A stretch of 36,016 bases of DNA from CAZZBK01 sp964652155 (GTDB lineage: Bacteria; Planctomycetota; Planctomycetia; Pirellulales; PNKZ01): positions 1-36,016 of the forward strand of contig CAZZBK010000047.1 of NCBI GenBank assembly GCA_964652155.1. The letters run 5' to 3'. A model generated the notes under the pieces. The model did no database searches. It saw nothing but the letters and a program-made list of their open reading frames with translations, and was not told the origin of the DNA. The translations under genes were made by a program, and so were the position numbers. This document shows, in pieces, positions 23,294-31,098 of this stretch. How positions within the stretch are numbered: position 1 is the stretch's first letter; the number at the start of each line of letters is the position of its first letter.

Positions 23294-24328
23294 CTACTGC
23301 TTCTGCGGCTCGACGACCCCTTCGACGCAGATCGCCTTTTGCCCCTTGAATGCGCCAGCCTTGGCGCGGAACTTGGGCACGTCTTCCACACGCACCTCGA
23401 GCGGCTGGTGTATGTCTTGCTCCGTGGCAATGATGTCGCCGATCCGCAAGCCAATCAGATCGTGCGTCGTGATCTTCGTCTCTGCCAGCACCACGACCAC
23501 CTCGGTGAGCGCCCCACGCAAGTTGCGTTCGATCATCGCGGCCGACTCGGGCGAGGTCTGCCGCTTGCCGAACGATACCCAATTGTTGTTCGACAACTTG
23601 TTGCTGATCCGCTCGATCGAGTTGAACGGGATGCACAAATTGAGCATCCCACGAACGTCGCCCACCGTGATCTCGAAACTAATGAGCACGACGACTTCGT
23701 TCGGCGGCACGATTTGCACGAGCTGCGGGTTGCTCTCGACGCGGACGACTTGCAAGTCGAGCGAGACCACGTTCTCCCAAGCGCGTTTCATCTCGTTCAG
23801 AAACAACGACGTGATGCGATTCACGAGCCGCAGTTCGATCTCGGTGAGTGGGCGACGCGCCGGCGGAGTCCCTTCACGACCGCCGCCGAGCAGGCGATCG
23901 ATGATCGGGTACAAAATCGACGGGTTCAAGTCGAGAATCAAATGCCCTTCGAGCGGGTCGGCCCGCAACACATTGAAGCAGGTGGGGTTCTCCAGACTGA
24001 ACACAAACTCGCTGTAGGTGAGCTGGTCGGCGCTGGTCAGCTTGACTTCGACAATCGAGCGGAGCAGCGTCGACAACGCCGCGCCGAAGCTGCGGCCAAA
24101 CCCCTCGTGCAACGTTTGCAACGCCTTCATCTGCTCCTTGCCAACACGCTCCGGGCGGCGAAAGTCGTACGGCGTGACTTTCTCTCGCATCTTGGCCGGT
24201 GCCGCCGCCGGTGCAGGCGCGGCCTTCTTGGGAGCGGGAGCCTCGGCCGGTGCCGCCTGACGCGGCTCATTGCCCGATAGCAACTGCTCGATCTCAGCCT
24301 GCGAGAGTACTTCGTTGCCAGTGCTCAT
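23294..24328 (-). CDS. fliM: Flagellar motor switch protein FliM
   Basis: A 344-residue cytoplasmic protein of the flagellar C-ring that passes CheY binding on to the direction of rotation. The N-terminal CheY-binding peptide is present as LSQAEIEQLLSG (8-19). An Ala/Pro-rich linker of about 25 residues (EAPAPKKAAPAPAAAPAK) leads to the FliM middle domain, which carries TPYDFRRPERVGKEQM, LHEGFGRSFG and the GGREGT loop followed by RPLTEIELRLVNRI. The C-terminal SpoA/FliN-like domain (about 270-335) includes KITTHDLIGLRIGDII. Start ATG 24328 has AAGGA about 10 nt upstream. No other flagellar gene is in the window; proA lies 69 bp upstream on the same strand and may share its transcript. Length and order of domains are normal. 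Confidence 0.97.
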   Translation of the reverse strand: MSTGNEVLSQAEIEQLLSGNEPRQAAPAEAPAPKKAAPAPAAAPAKMREKVTPYDFRRPERVGKEQMKALQTLHEGFGRSFGAALSTLLRSIVEVKLTSADQLTYSEFVFSLENPTCFNVLRADPLEGHLILDLNPSILYPIIDRLLGGGREGTPPARRPLTEIELRLVNRITSLFLNEMKRAWENVVSLDLQVVRVESNPQLVQIVPPNEVVVLISFEITVGDVRGMLNLCIPFNSIERISNKLSNNNWVSFGKRQTSPESAAMIERNLRGALTEVVVVLAETKITTHDLIGLRIGDIIATEQDIHQPLEVRVEDVPKFRAKAGAFKGQKAICVEGVVEPQKQ

Positions 24329-24397
24329 CGATTGCGTCCTTGCTCACAAATGGCGCTGACACTCCGGTCCGTGGAGCGTCGTGTGCCCTCAGGGGCG

Positions 24398-25672
24398 TTA
24401 GCTGCGTATCTGTCCGCTGCCGTGAACCACGTACTTGTAGGTCGTCAACTCGTTCACGCCACACGGGCCGCGCGCGTGAAACTTGTCGGTGCTGATCCCA
24501 ATCTCGGCGCCGAGTCCAAACTCGCCGCCGTCATTAAACCGGGTGCTCGCATTGATCATCACCGCCGACGAGTCGATCCGCGCGGCAAACTCGCGGGCCG
24601 CGTTCAAGTCGGTCGTAATGATCGCCTCGGTGTGCTGCGAACTGTAGCGATTGATATGCTCGATGGCGTCGTCCAGCGAGTCGACCACGCTGATCGAGAT
24701 GATCGGCCCCAAGTACTCGGCGGCAAAGTCTGCCTCGCTGGCCGCGACCGCTTGCGGCAAGTATCGCCCCGCACGCTCGTCGGCCCGCAACTCGATACCG
24801 CGCTCGCTGAGCGCCGCTCCCACGCGGGGCAAAAAGCTCGCCGCGACATGCTCATGCACCACCAGCGACTCGGCCGCGTTGCACACGCCCTGCCGCTGAC
24901 ACTTGGCGTTGATCGTGATTTCCAAGGCCATCTCCAAGTCGGCGGCCGCGTCGACGTACACATGACAGTTGCCGTTAAAATGCTTGATCACCGGCATGCG
25001 GGCCTCGGCCGTCACGCGACGGATCAGGCTCTCGCCCCCGCGCGGAATGGCGACGCTGATGTACTCGTTGAGTTGCAGCAGATGACCCACCGCGGCTCGA
25101 TCGGTCGTGGTCACCAACTGCACGGCGTCACGCGGCAAGCCCGTGGTCGCGGCCGCCGCGGCGAGCAACTCGACGATCGCGCGATTCGAGTGCGCCGCCT
25201 CCTTGCCCCCACGCAAAATGACCGCGTTGCCGCTCTTCACACAGATGCCGGCCGCATCACTCGTCACGTTCGGTCGCGATTCGTAGATAAAGAACACAAC
25301 CCCCAACGGAGCGCGCACCTTGTTCACCACCAATCCGTTGGGACGCACCGTCGACTCGATCACCTGACCGATCGGCTCTCCTTGCTGGGCGATCTCGCCG
25401 AGCGCCTGCGCCATCGACTCGATCACCTGCGGGGTCAGCCGCAGGCGGTCGATCGCCGCCGGGCTGAGCCCAAAACGGGGCGCCGCCTCAAGGTCGAGTT
25501 GATTGGCCGCCGCGAGTGTCGAGTGCGACGCGCGGAGCAGCCGCGCCGACTCACGCAGATAGGCCCCCTTTTGCGCCCCGCTCGCGCAGACCAACGCGCG
25601 CGACGCAGCCTGCGCGCGCTGGGCCAACACGCGGCAGTAACTCTGCAAATCGTTCGTCTCGGCAATCGCCAT
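24398..25672 (-). CDS. proA: Gamma-glutamyl phosphate reductase
   Basis: A 424-residue cytoplasmic enzyme of proline biosynthesis that reduces gamma-glutamyl phosphate to glutamate-5-semialdehyde with NADPH. It has the aldehyde-dehydrogenase-like fold. Motifs seen: PLGVVFFIYESRPNVTSDAAG, given by its start PLGVV and end SDAAG, SGNAVILRGGKEA, IPRGGESLIR, the catalytic C264 in QRQGVCNAAESLV, and TEAIIT with NASTRFNDGGEFGLGAEIGIS near the end. The length is normal. The ATG at 25672 has TAGGA upstream and lies 27 nt from a promoter with good boxes; longer extension to 25762 would run through that promoter. No proB (glutamate 5-kinase) is adjacent, so the pathway genes are split in this genome. 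Confidence 0.97.
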   Translation of the reverse strand: MAIAETNDLQSYCRVLAQRAQAASRALVCASGAQKGAYLRESARLLRASHSTLAAANQLDLEAAPRFGLSPAAIDRLRLTPQVIESMAQALGEIAQQGEPIGQVIESTVRPNGLVVNKVRAPLGVVFFIYESRPNVTSDAAGICVKSGNAVILRGGKEAAHSNRAIVELLAAAAATTGLPRDAVQLVTTTDRAAVGHLLQLNEYISVAIPRGGESLIRRVTAEARMPVIKHFNGNCHVYVDAAADLEMALEITINAKCQRQGVCNAAESLVVHEHVAASFLPRVGAALSERGIELRADERAGRYLPQAVAASEADFAAEYLGPIISISVVDSLDDAIEHINRYSSQHTEAIITTDLNAAREFAARIDSSAVMINASTRFNDGGEFGLGAEIGISTDKFHARGPCGVNELTTYKYVVHGSGQIRS

Positions 25673-25705
25673 GCGTCGGGGTCCTAACTCAGGTGACTTT
25701 GCGCA

Positions 25706-25734
25706 AGTATCGTTCAGCCGTGGCTGTAGGTCAA
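25706..25734 (-). promoter_or_regulatory. Sigma-70-type promoter for proA
   Basis: On the minus strand TTGACC (25729-25734), a 17-bp spacer and GATACT (25706-25711), the same hexamers and spacing as upstream of the sulfatase at 15437-15465. The start of transcription near 25699 gives a leader of about 27 nt. It supports ATG 25672 as the proA start. Confidence 0.55.
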
Positions 25735-25921
25735 TGCCACTCGACTGCCTCAAGTCGTTCAACGGACATGATTTAGAGCAATTCTCGCCGCCGACTTATC
25801 GACCGTGCCGCTCGAAACGGTTTTCGCCGACTCATTGGCCCCCTAAACTGTCAGAGAGACCGAACGACTCCGTCGGGTTCGCTGCGGTCATGTCCGGGGC
25901 CTCGCTTCTCAGGTCACGATC

Positions 25922-28324
25922 TTGTCGCAACCGCAGATACACCAGGGGCATCCATCATCCACCGCTGTGCTCATCCACTGGGCCGCGCTCATGCTCTGCG
26001 CGTCGATCAGCGGCTGCTCGGGCAGTCAGTCAACGAGTGAACCGACCGACGAAAAGCTCAAGCAGTCTGAACAGGAAAAGCTCAAGCCGCTCGTGATGCA
26101 ACGAGCGACCACGTTGCCAGCAGCGGCAGCAACTCCGGCCCTGCTCGCCAAGCCAGGGCACTGGAGCGCGCTGCGCGTCGAGGCCCACGCCCGGCATGAG
26201 GACGTTCGTGGACCGTGGGTCGTCGAGCTGACGACCGCCAAGGGGCAGCCGCTCTCGATGGACAACCCGAGCTGCGTGGTCTCGACCCAGCGCGAGGTCG
26301 TGTTGCCCAAGCAGCAGTTGCGTCCGCTCGAACAGTTGATGTTCGTCCCAGCTTCGGCCGAGCAGGCCAACTTGAATCTCACGCTCCGCTCGTCGCGCGG
26401 GGCCCCCTCGTCGGCCGCGCTCAACTCGTCGCTGACACTGCTCGCCGCGTCACAGTACCTGGCCTTGGTCATCTCGGGCGAGCCGACCGGGTACGCATTT
26501 CTGGCCAACCACGACTGGGTCCGGTTCGCCCACGACGAATTCGAGTCGACCTCGGGAGCGCACTACCGGCTGCTCAGCGTGGGGCAAGGGGCAACTGCGC
26601 TGCCGCGTAGCGCCCTGGCCTGGACCGCCATCGCCGTGCTGATATGGGATCGCCGCGACCCGGCCGACCTGCATCCTGACGAGCAGCAGGCTCTGCTCGA
26701 TTGGTTGCACTGGGGTGGCCAGTTGGTGGTCAGCGGGCCCGAATCGCTCGAGTTGCTGCGAGGCTCGTTTCTCGAACCCCACCTAAGCGCCACGGTCGAT
26801 GAGACCGTCGCGCTCGACGACTCGACGCTCAAGCTGTTCAATGAGCCCCCTTGGCAACATCCCGGCGCGGCCCTCAAGTGGGTCAAGCCGTGGTCGGGAG
26901 TGAGACTCGCGCCGCTCCCCACGGCCCACACACTGCTCGCGGCCGACGCGTTGCCGCTGGTCGTCGAGCGCCGTGTCGGCGCGGGGCGCGTGGTCGTCAC
27001 CGCGTTTCGGCTCAATCAAAACGAGTTCATCAACTGGCCCGGCTGCGAGCCCTTTTGGAACGCCTGCCTGCTGCGTCGTTTGCCACGCGTGTTCCAGCAG
27101 ACCGCCGAGCATTTCACGAGCGTGAGTTGGGTCGATCATCCGCGACACGAAGCGGCGCTGGTCACCGATGTGCGATGGTTCTCGCGCGATGTGGGCAAGC
27201 CGCAGCTTCGGTCGGCTGAAGCCAAGCCGTCACCCCAGCTCCTCGCAGCACCGTTGAACGCTTCGGTCGACCCGGCGATGCTCGCGTCGATTGGGCCGGG
27301 CTTGGGGGCCTGGGACGATTTCAATCCGGTGGCGAACGCGGCCCGGCAGACCCTCGTCGAGGCGGCGGGGATTGTCGTGCCCGAGCGGAGCTTTGTGCTC
27401 CGGCTCCTGGGAGTGTACATCGTGCTCTTGGTCCCCGTGAATTGGTTGCTGTTCCGAGTGTTGGGGCGCGTCGAATGGGCCTGGCCAATGGTCGTCGTGT
27501 TGGCACTGGTTTTTACCGCCGCGGTGACTTACTTGGCGCAATTGAACGTCGGCTTCGCGCGGTCCCGCACCACGGTGGCGGTGGTTGAGCTCCCCGCGAG
27601 ACACCACCGCGCGCACCTCACGCGCTACACGGCGCTTTATAGCTCGCTCGGCACTCGCTACGACGTGCGTGTCCAGCATCCGACGGGCTTGGTGCTGCCC
27701 ATGGCCTTGGGGGCCGCGCCGCCCCGCGAGGCGCCCATGCATGTTTCACTCGAACGAGAACTGAGTTCGGCCGATGACGGAGCACCTGAGGGAAGCAACA
27801 CCGTCCGACTCACCGGCTACGAAGTCGGCTCCAACTCGACCGGCCTCATCCACAGCGAACAGCTTTACGATCTCGGCGGCTCGATCGAACTCATCGAGCG
27901 AGACCAACGCTGGCGGCTCACAAATCATACGCGGCACGCGATCACCGGGCTCGTCGTCGCGCAACAAGGCGAGCAGCGACGCTTCGCCTGGTGCGAGCGG
28001 CTTGAGGGGGGAGTGAGCGTCGACTTGGCCAGCGAAACCGACTTGGCCGACCGTGAAAAATGGCTGGCTCGATTTAATCACCTGCGCGGCTTGGCCGCGG
28101 TGGCCGTCGATCAACCGCGGGATGGCATACGGTTGATCGGGTGGATCGATGAAGACTTGCCGGGGCTGGACGTGCGCCCCGTCGCGGCCCAATCGCGGCA
28201 TCACACCTTATTGCTGGCCCACCTGCGCGAGCCCGCCTGGGAACCGCTCGTGTTCGACTCCAATGCTCGTCCGCTGGCGACAAAACAATCCCCGTTAACG
28301 ATCGGGCCGGACACAAAACCATGA
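25922..28324 (+). CDS. Probable lipoprotein with amidotransferase-like domain and two central membrane helices
   Basis: An 800-residue protein. The N-terminus (LIHWAALMLCASISGC) ends in a lipobox I-S-G-C32, so it is probably anchored by lipid on C32. Residues 190-380 resemble the type-1 glutamine-amidotransferase-like domain of DUF4350/gliding-motility auxiliary proteins (IAVLIWDRRDPADL, HWGGQLVVSGPESLELL, VGAGRVVVTAFRLN) without an obvious catalytic Cys. Two transmembrane helices lie near 492-513 and 519-540 (LLGVYIVLLVPVNWLLF, WPMVVVLALVFTAAVTYLA), followed by an extracytoplasmic beta-rich C-terminus. The stop overlaps the ABC ATPase start by ATGA. The start is unsure: TTG 25922 has AGGT upstream, GTG 25967 is an alternative. 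It probably works with the ATPase, perhaps as its membrane or accessory part, but the role is unknown. Confidence 0.82.
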   Translation: MSQPQIHQGHPSSTAVLIHWAALMLCASISGCSGSQSTSEPTDEKLKQSEQEKLKPLVMQRATTLPAAAATPALLAKPGHWSALRVEAHARHEDVRGPWVVELTTAKGQPLSMDNPSCVVSTQREVVLPKQQLRPLEQLMFVPASAEQANLNLTLRSSRGAPSSAALNSSLTLLAASQYLALVISGEPTGYAFLANHDWVRFAHDEFESTSGAHYRLLSVGQGATALPRSALAWTAIAVLIWDRRDPADLHPDEQQALLDWLHWGGQLVVSGPESLELLRGSFLEPHLSATVDETVALDDSTLKLFNEPPWQHPGAALKWVKPWSGVRLAPLPTAHTLLAADALPLVVERRVGAGRVVVTAFRLNQNEFINWPGCEPFWNACLLRRLPRVFQQTAEHFTSVSWVDHPRHEAALVTDVRWFSRDVGKPQLRSAEAKPSPQLLAAPLNASVDPAMLASIGPGLGAWDDFNPVANAARQTLVEAAGIVVPERSFVLRLLGVYIVLLVPVNWLLFRVLGRVEWAWPMVVVLALVFTAAVTYLAQLNVGFARSRTTVAVVELPARHHRAHLTRYTALYSSLGTRYDVRVQHPTGLVLPMALGAAPPREAPMHVSLERELSSADDGAPEGSNTVRLTGYEVGSNSTGLIHSEQLYDLGGSIELIERDQRWRLTNHTRHAITGLVVAQQGEQRRFAWCERLEGGVSVDLASETDLADREKWLARFNHLRGLAAVAVDQPRDGIRLIGWIDEDLPGLDVRPVAAQSRHHTLLLAHLREPAWEPLVFDSNARPLATKQSPLTIGPDTKP

Positions 28325-29247
28325 TCGAACTTGTCGACTTCGGCAAACGTTATGGCGACTTTACGGCCGTCGAGGGGCTCAGCCTTAAGATCGAGGCGGG
28401 CGAATTGTTTGGCTTCATTGGTCCCAACGGCGCGGGCAAAAGCACCACGATCCGCTTTCTCGCCACGCTGCTCAAACCCACCACGGGCGATGGTCTCGTG
28501 GCGGGGCACAGCGTGCGGCGCGACCCGCTCGCCGTGCGACGCGCGGTCGGCTACATGCCAGACAATTTCGGCGTGTATGACGGTATGAAGGTGTGGGAGT
28601 TTTTGGACTTTTTCGCCGTCGCCTACCAGATTCCTCGCGAGGCGCGGCGGCGCGTGATTGGTGACGTGCTCGAATTGCTCGACCTGACGCACAAGCGCGA
28701 CGATTACGTCAACGGACTGTCGCGCGGCATGAAACAGCGGCTCTGTTTGGCCAAAACGCTGGTCCACGACCCGCCGGTGCTCATCCTGGACGAGCCCACC
28801 AGCGGCCTGGACCCCCGCGCTCGGCTCGAAGTCAAAGCCCTGCTGCGCGAATTGCGACGAATGGGAAAGACGATCCTGATATCCAGCCACATCCTGAGCG
28901 AGTTGGCCGACTGCTGCACCTCGATCGGCATCATCGAGCGCGGGCAACTTTTAATGCACGGCCCGATCGACGACGTGTATCGCCGCATCGCGCGGAATCG
29001 GATCATTGAGATCCAACCGGTCGATCAGTTGGACATCGCCGTGGCGATCGTGCAGCGCTTGAGCGAGGCCCGCGACGTGCGGGTGGAAGGTGGTCGGGTG
29101 ATCGTTGAGTTGGCCGGTGACGACGAATTGGTCGCGCGATTGCACGATCAACTCAATCAGGCCGGGGTGCGACTGGTGTCGTTTTATGACAAGCCGCCCA
29201 CGCTTGAGGACGTGTTTATGATGGTCACCAAGGGGTTGGTGAATTAG
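28321..29247 (+). CDS. ABC transporter ATP-binding protein (ABC-2 export type)
   Basis: A 308-residue cytoplasmic ATPase. Walker A is GPNGAGKST (34-42), the signature is LSRGM (133-137), Walker B is LILDE (154-158) with PTSGLD after it, and the switch histidine is H190 in ISSHIL. The Q-loop position reads GYMPDNFG, with Asp in place of Gln, a variant common in ABC-2-type subfamilies. The C-terminal 90 residues form the extra domain seen in exporters of that group. The start codon overlaps the preceding lipoprotein gene by ATGA. No ABC-2 permease gene follows: the next gene is a glycosyltransferase. So the membrane partner is either the preceding protein or encoded elsewhere. The ATPase call is secure; the cargo is unknown. 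Confidence 0.95.
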   Translation: MIELVDFGKRYGDFTAVEGLSLKIEAGELFGFIGPNGAGKSTTIRFLATLLKPTTGDGLVAGHSVRRDPLAVRRAVGYMPDNFGVYDGMKVWEFLDFFAVAYQIPREARRRVIGDVLELLDLTHKRDDYVNGLSRGMKQRLCLAKTLVHDPPVLILDEPTSGLDPRARLEVKALLRELRRMGKTILISSHILSELADCCTSIGIIERGQLLMHGPIDDVYRRIARNRIIEIQPVDQLDIAVAIVQRLSEARDVRVEGGRVIVELAGDDELVARLHDQLNQAGVRLVSFYDKPPTLEDVFMMVTKGLVN

Positions 29248-29330
29248 GAAAGCTACATCGAGCTTGCCGAGGTCATTCAAGGTTGGCTCGACAAGCGGTC
29301 GATGGTGTGGAATGTTATATCGTCGCATGA

Positions 29331-29349
29331 CCGGCGGCAGAGTCGCCGG
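29331..29349 (+). terminator. Short GC hairpin between the ABC ATPase and glycosyltransferase genes
   Basis: CCGGCG (29331-29336) pairs with CGCCGG (29344-29349) around 7 nt. No T-run follows. It lies 83 nt after the ABC stop and 45 nt before the glycosyltransferase start, so it may separate two transcripts or sit in the leader of the second. Confidence 0.3.
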
Positions 29350-29393
29350 CCTGGGGTATCAGCCTGTCCATCCGCCAGAAAGCCTTGTGCGCC

Positions 29394-30341
29394 ATGATTT
29401 ACTGCTATACCCCAGACGACTCGAGCACCTGTGGTGGCGTGCGGAAGATTTATCGTCATGTCGACGTTTTGAATCGCAACGGGTTCCCGGCCCGAGTGAT
29501 GCACACGAAGCCGGGCTTCCGTTGTACGTGGTTTCAGAACGACACGCCGGTTGTGTACACCGAGTCGACGCAGTTGACACCGGCCGACTATTTGGTCGTG
29601 CCCGAGATTTGGGGCCCGCGGATGGCGCGGCTCGCGCCGGGTATCAAGAAGGTGATCCTCAATCAGAACGGTTACTTGACCTTCCGCGGCTACACGCTCG
29701 ACAAGAACGATCGCGAGACGCCCTACCAGAGCCCGGAGGTGGTCGCGACGATCACGGTCAGCGAGGACAGCGTGCGTTACTTGCAGTACGTGTTTCCCCA
29801 GCATCGCGTGCTGCGGATGCACTACGCGATCGATCAGTCGATGTTTTACCCGGTGAACACGAAACGCAAGCAGATCGCGGTCATGCCGCGCAAAAACCCC
29901 GACGACGTCTTGCAGGTGGTCAGCATGCTCAAGTTGCGTGGCGTGCTCAGCGACTTTGACATTCTGCCGATTCAAAACATGACGCACGAGCAAGCCGCGG
30001 CGGCGCTGCGTGACTCGGCCATTTTTCTCAGTTTTTCGTCGATTGAGGGGTTTGGCTTGCCACCGGCCGAGGCGATGGCCTGCGGCTGCGTGACGATCGG
30101 CTATCACGGTCGCGGGGGCAAGGAGTTTTTCCGCCCCGAGTTCTCTTACCCGATCGAGTTTGGCGACATCGAGGGGTACGCGCGGACGGTCGAAGCCGTG
30201 TTGAACCAGTTCCGCGTCGATCCCACCCCGCTCTGGAACCAAGCGGCGCTCGCGTCGCAATATATTCGACAACACTACAGCGAGCAGGTCGAAGAGTCCG
30301 ACATCGTACAGTGCTGGAAGACGATCACGGGGCGCGTGTAA
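29394..30341 (+). CDS. GT4-like glycosyltransferase (GT-B fold)
   Basis: A 315-residue cytoplasmic enzyme without signal peptide. The N-terminus (MIYCYTPDDSSTCGGVRKIYRHVDVLNR) has the G-G acceptor-side loop of GT-B enzymes, given here by CGGVRKIYRH. The C-terminal donor half holds ILPIQNMTHEQAAAALRDS, then FLSFSSIEGFGLPPAEAMACG with the E-x7-E motif (EGFGLPPAE) that binds the nucleotide sugar, and a YHGRGGKEFF loop. It is rather short for the family, having lost part of the usual linker. Donor and acceptor cannot be assigned. The start ATG 29394 is favoured over TTG 29385. It follows the ABC ATPase gene by 146 bp on the same strand and ends 18 bp from the convergent SGNH gene, so its link to the ABC module is open. 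Confidence 0.85.
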   Translation: MIYCYTPDDSSTCGGVRKIYRHVDVLNRNGFPARVMHTKPGFRCTWFQNDTPVVYTESTQLTPADYLVVPEIWGPRMARLAPGIKKVILNQNGYLTFRGYTLDKNDRETPYQSPEVVATITVSEDSVRYLQYVFPQHRVLRMHYAIDQSMFYPVNTKRKQIAVMPRKNPDDVLQVVSMLKLRGVLSDFDILPIQNMTHEQAAAALRDSAIFLSFSSIEGFGLPPAEAMACGCVTIGYHGRGGKEFFRPEFSYPIEFGDIEGYARTVEAVLNQFRVDPTPLWNQAALASQYIRQHYSEQVEESDIVQCWKTITGRV

Positions 30342-30359
30342 GGGACGCTCAGGGAGCGG

Positions 30360-31049
30360 TTAGTTCGATCCCGAGCGTTTGAGCGTGGCGAGTCGTTCGC
30401 GTAAAAAAGCAGCGACGGCGGCGCCGAGTTTCTGGTTGCCGGCGGCCGTTAAGTGCACGCCGTCGGCGGTGATGAACGCAGCCGCCTCTTCAGGCGAGCC
30501 GAGTGCCGCGCGAAGATCATTCACGGGCACATCGAGTTCCTTCATCACCGCTTGAGCGATCGTGTTGTATTGCTCGGTGCTCGCATTGAGCAGTTCGTAG
30601 TCGCGGCCAACGCGAGCTTGCGCTGCGCGTTCGTCCACAATCGGCGTGGTCAGCGCGAAGTAAACCGTCGCTTTCGTCTCGGTTCGCAAACGTCGGACAA
30701 TCTGGCGCAAATTCGCGGCGTACTCCTCGGGCGAGACCTGAAATTTGCCCGTCGCCTGGAACCGTTTCGTGTCGTGAATGCCGCAGTTGAAATGCACGAT
30801 CGCGGGCTGCTCGCGGATCGCCCAGGCCTCGATGTTCTTGAGCACATTGGCGCTGTCGCCACCGTTCGCTGGGGGGCTCACAATTTGAAGCTGCTCGCCG
30901 AGTTGCTTGATGACGATGGGCGCGTAGGCCAGACGGATCGAGTCGCCGATGAGCACAACCTTGGGGCGAGATTGCGGCGTAGGCGCGTCAGCACAGCGCG
31001 CCGGTGACGCCATCCATAACGATATCAACCCGAGTGCAAGCCATTTCAT
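30360..31049 (-). CDS. Secreted SGNH/GDSL hydrolase
   Basis: A 229-residue protein with signal peptide MKWLALGLISLWMASPARCA. The SGNH blocks are present: block I VVLIGDSIRLAY with nucleophile S37, block II glycine within PPANGGDS, block III FNCGIHDTK with the Asn (N89 region), and block V ADGVHLTAAG with D196 and H199. It is likely an esterase or deacetylase acting on carbohydrate esters, though family members include lipases. It follows the DUF1592 gene by 49 bp on the same strand and may be the third gene of the DUF1552 operon. The ATG at 31049 is directly at the signal peptide. Nothing unusual in length or motifs; the substrate is not deducible. Confidence 0.9.
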   Translation of the reverse strand: MKWLALGLISLWMASPARCADAPTPQSRPKVVLIGDSIRLAYAPIVIKQLGEQLQIVSPPANGGDSANVLKNIEAWAIREQPAIVHFNCGIHDTKRFQATGKFQVSPEEYAANLRQIVRRLRTETKATVYFALTTPIVDERAAQARVGRDYELLNASTEQYNTIAQAVMKELDVPVNDLRAALGSPEEAAAFITADGVHLTAAGNQKLGAAVAAFLRERLATLKRSGSN

Positions 31050-31098
31050 GACGGTACGCTCAACAATCTGCCAGGAGGGTTTTGACCACGCGTGGGCC

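Noticed and set aside
24332..25687. Open 451-codon frame on the plus strand opposite proA
   Set aside because: It mirrors proA exactly and shows only the Arg-rich composition typical of antisense frames.
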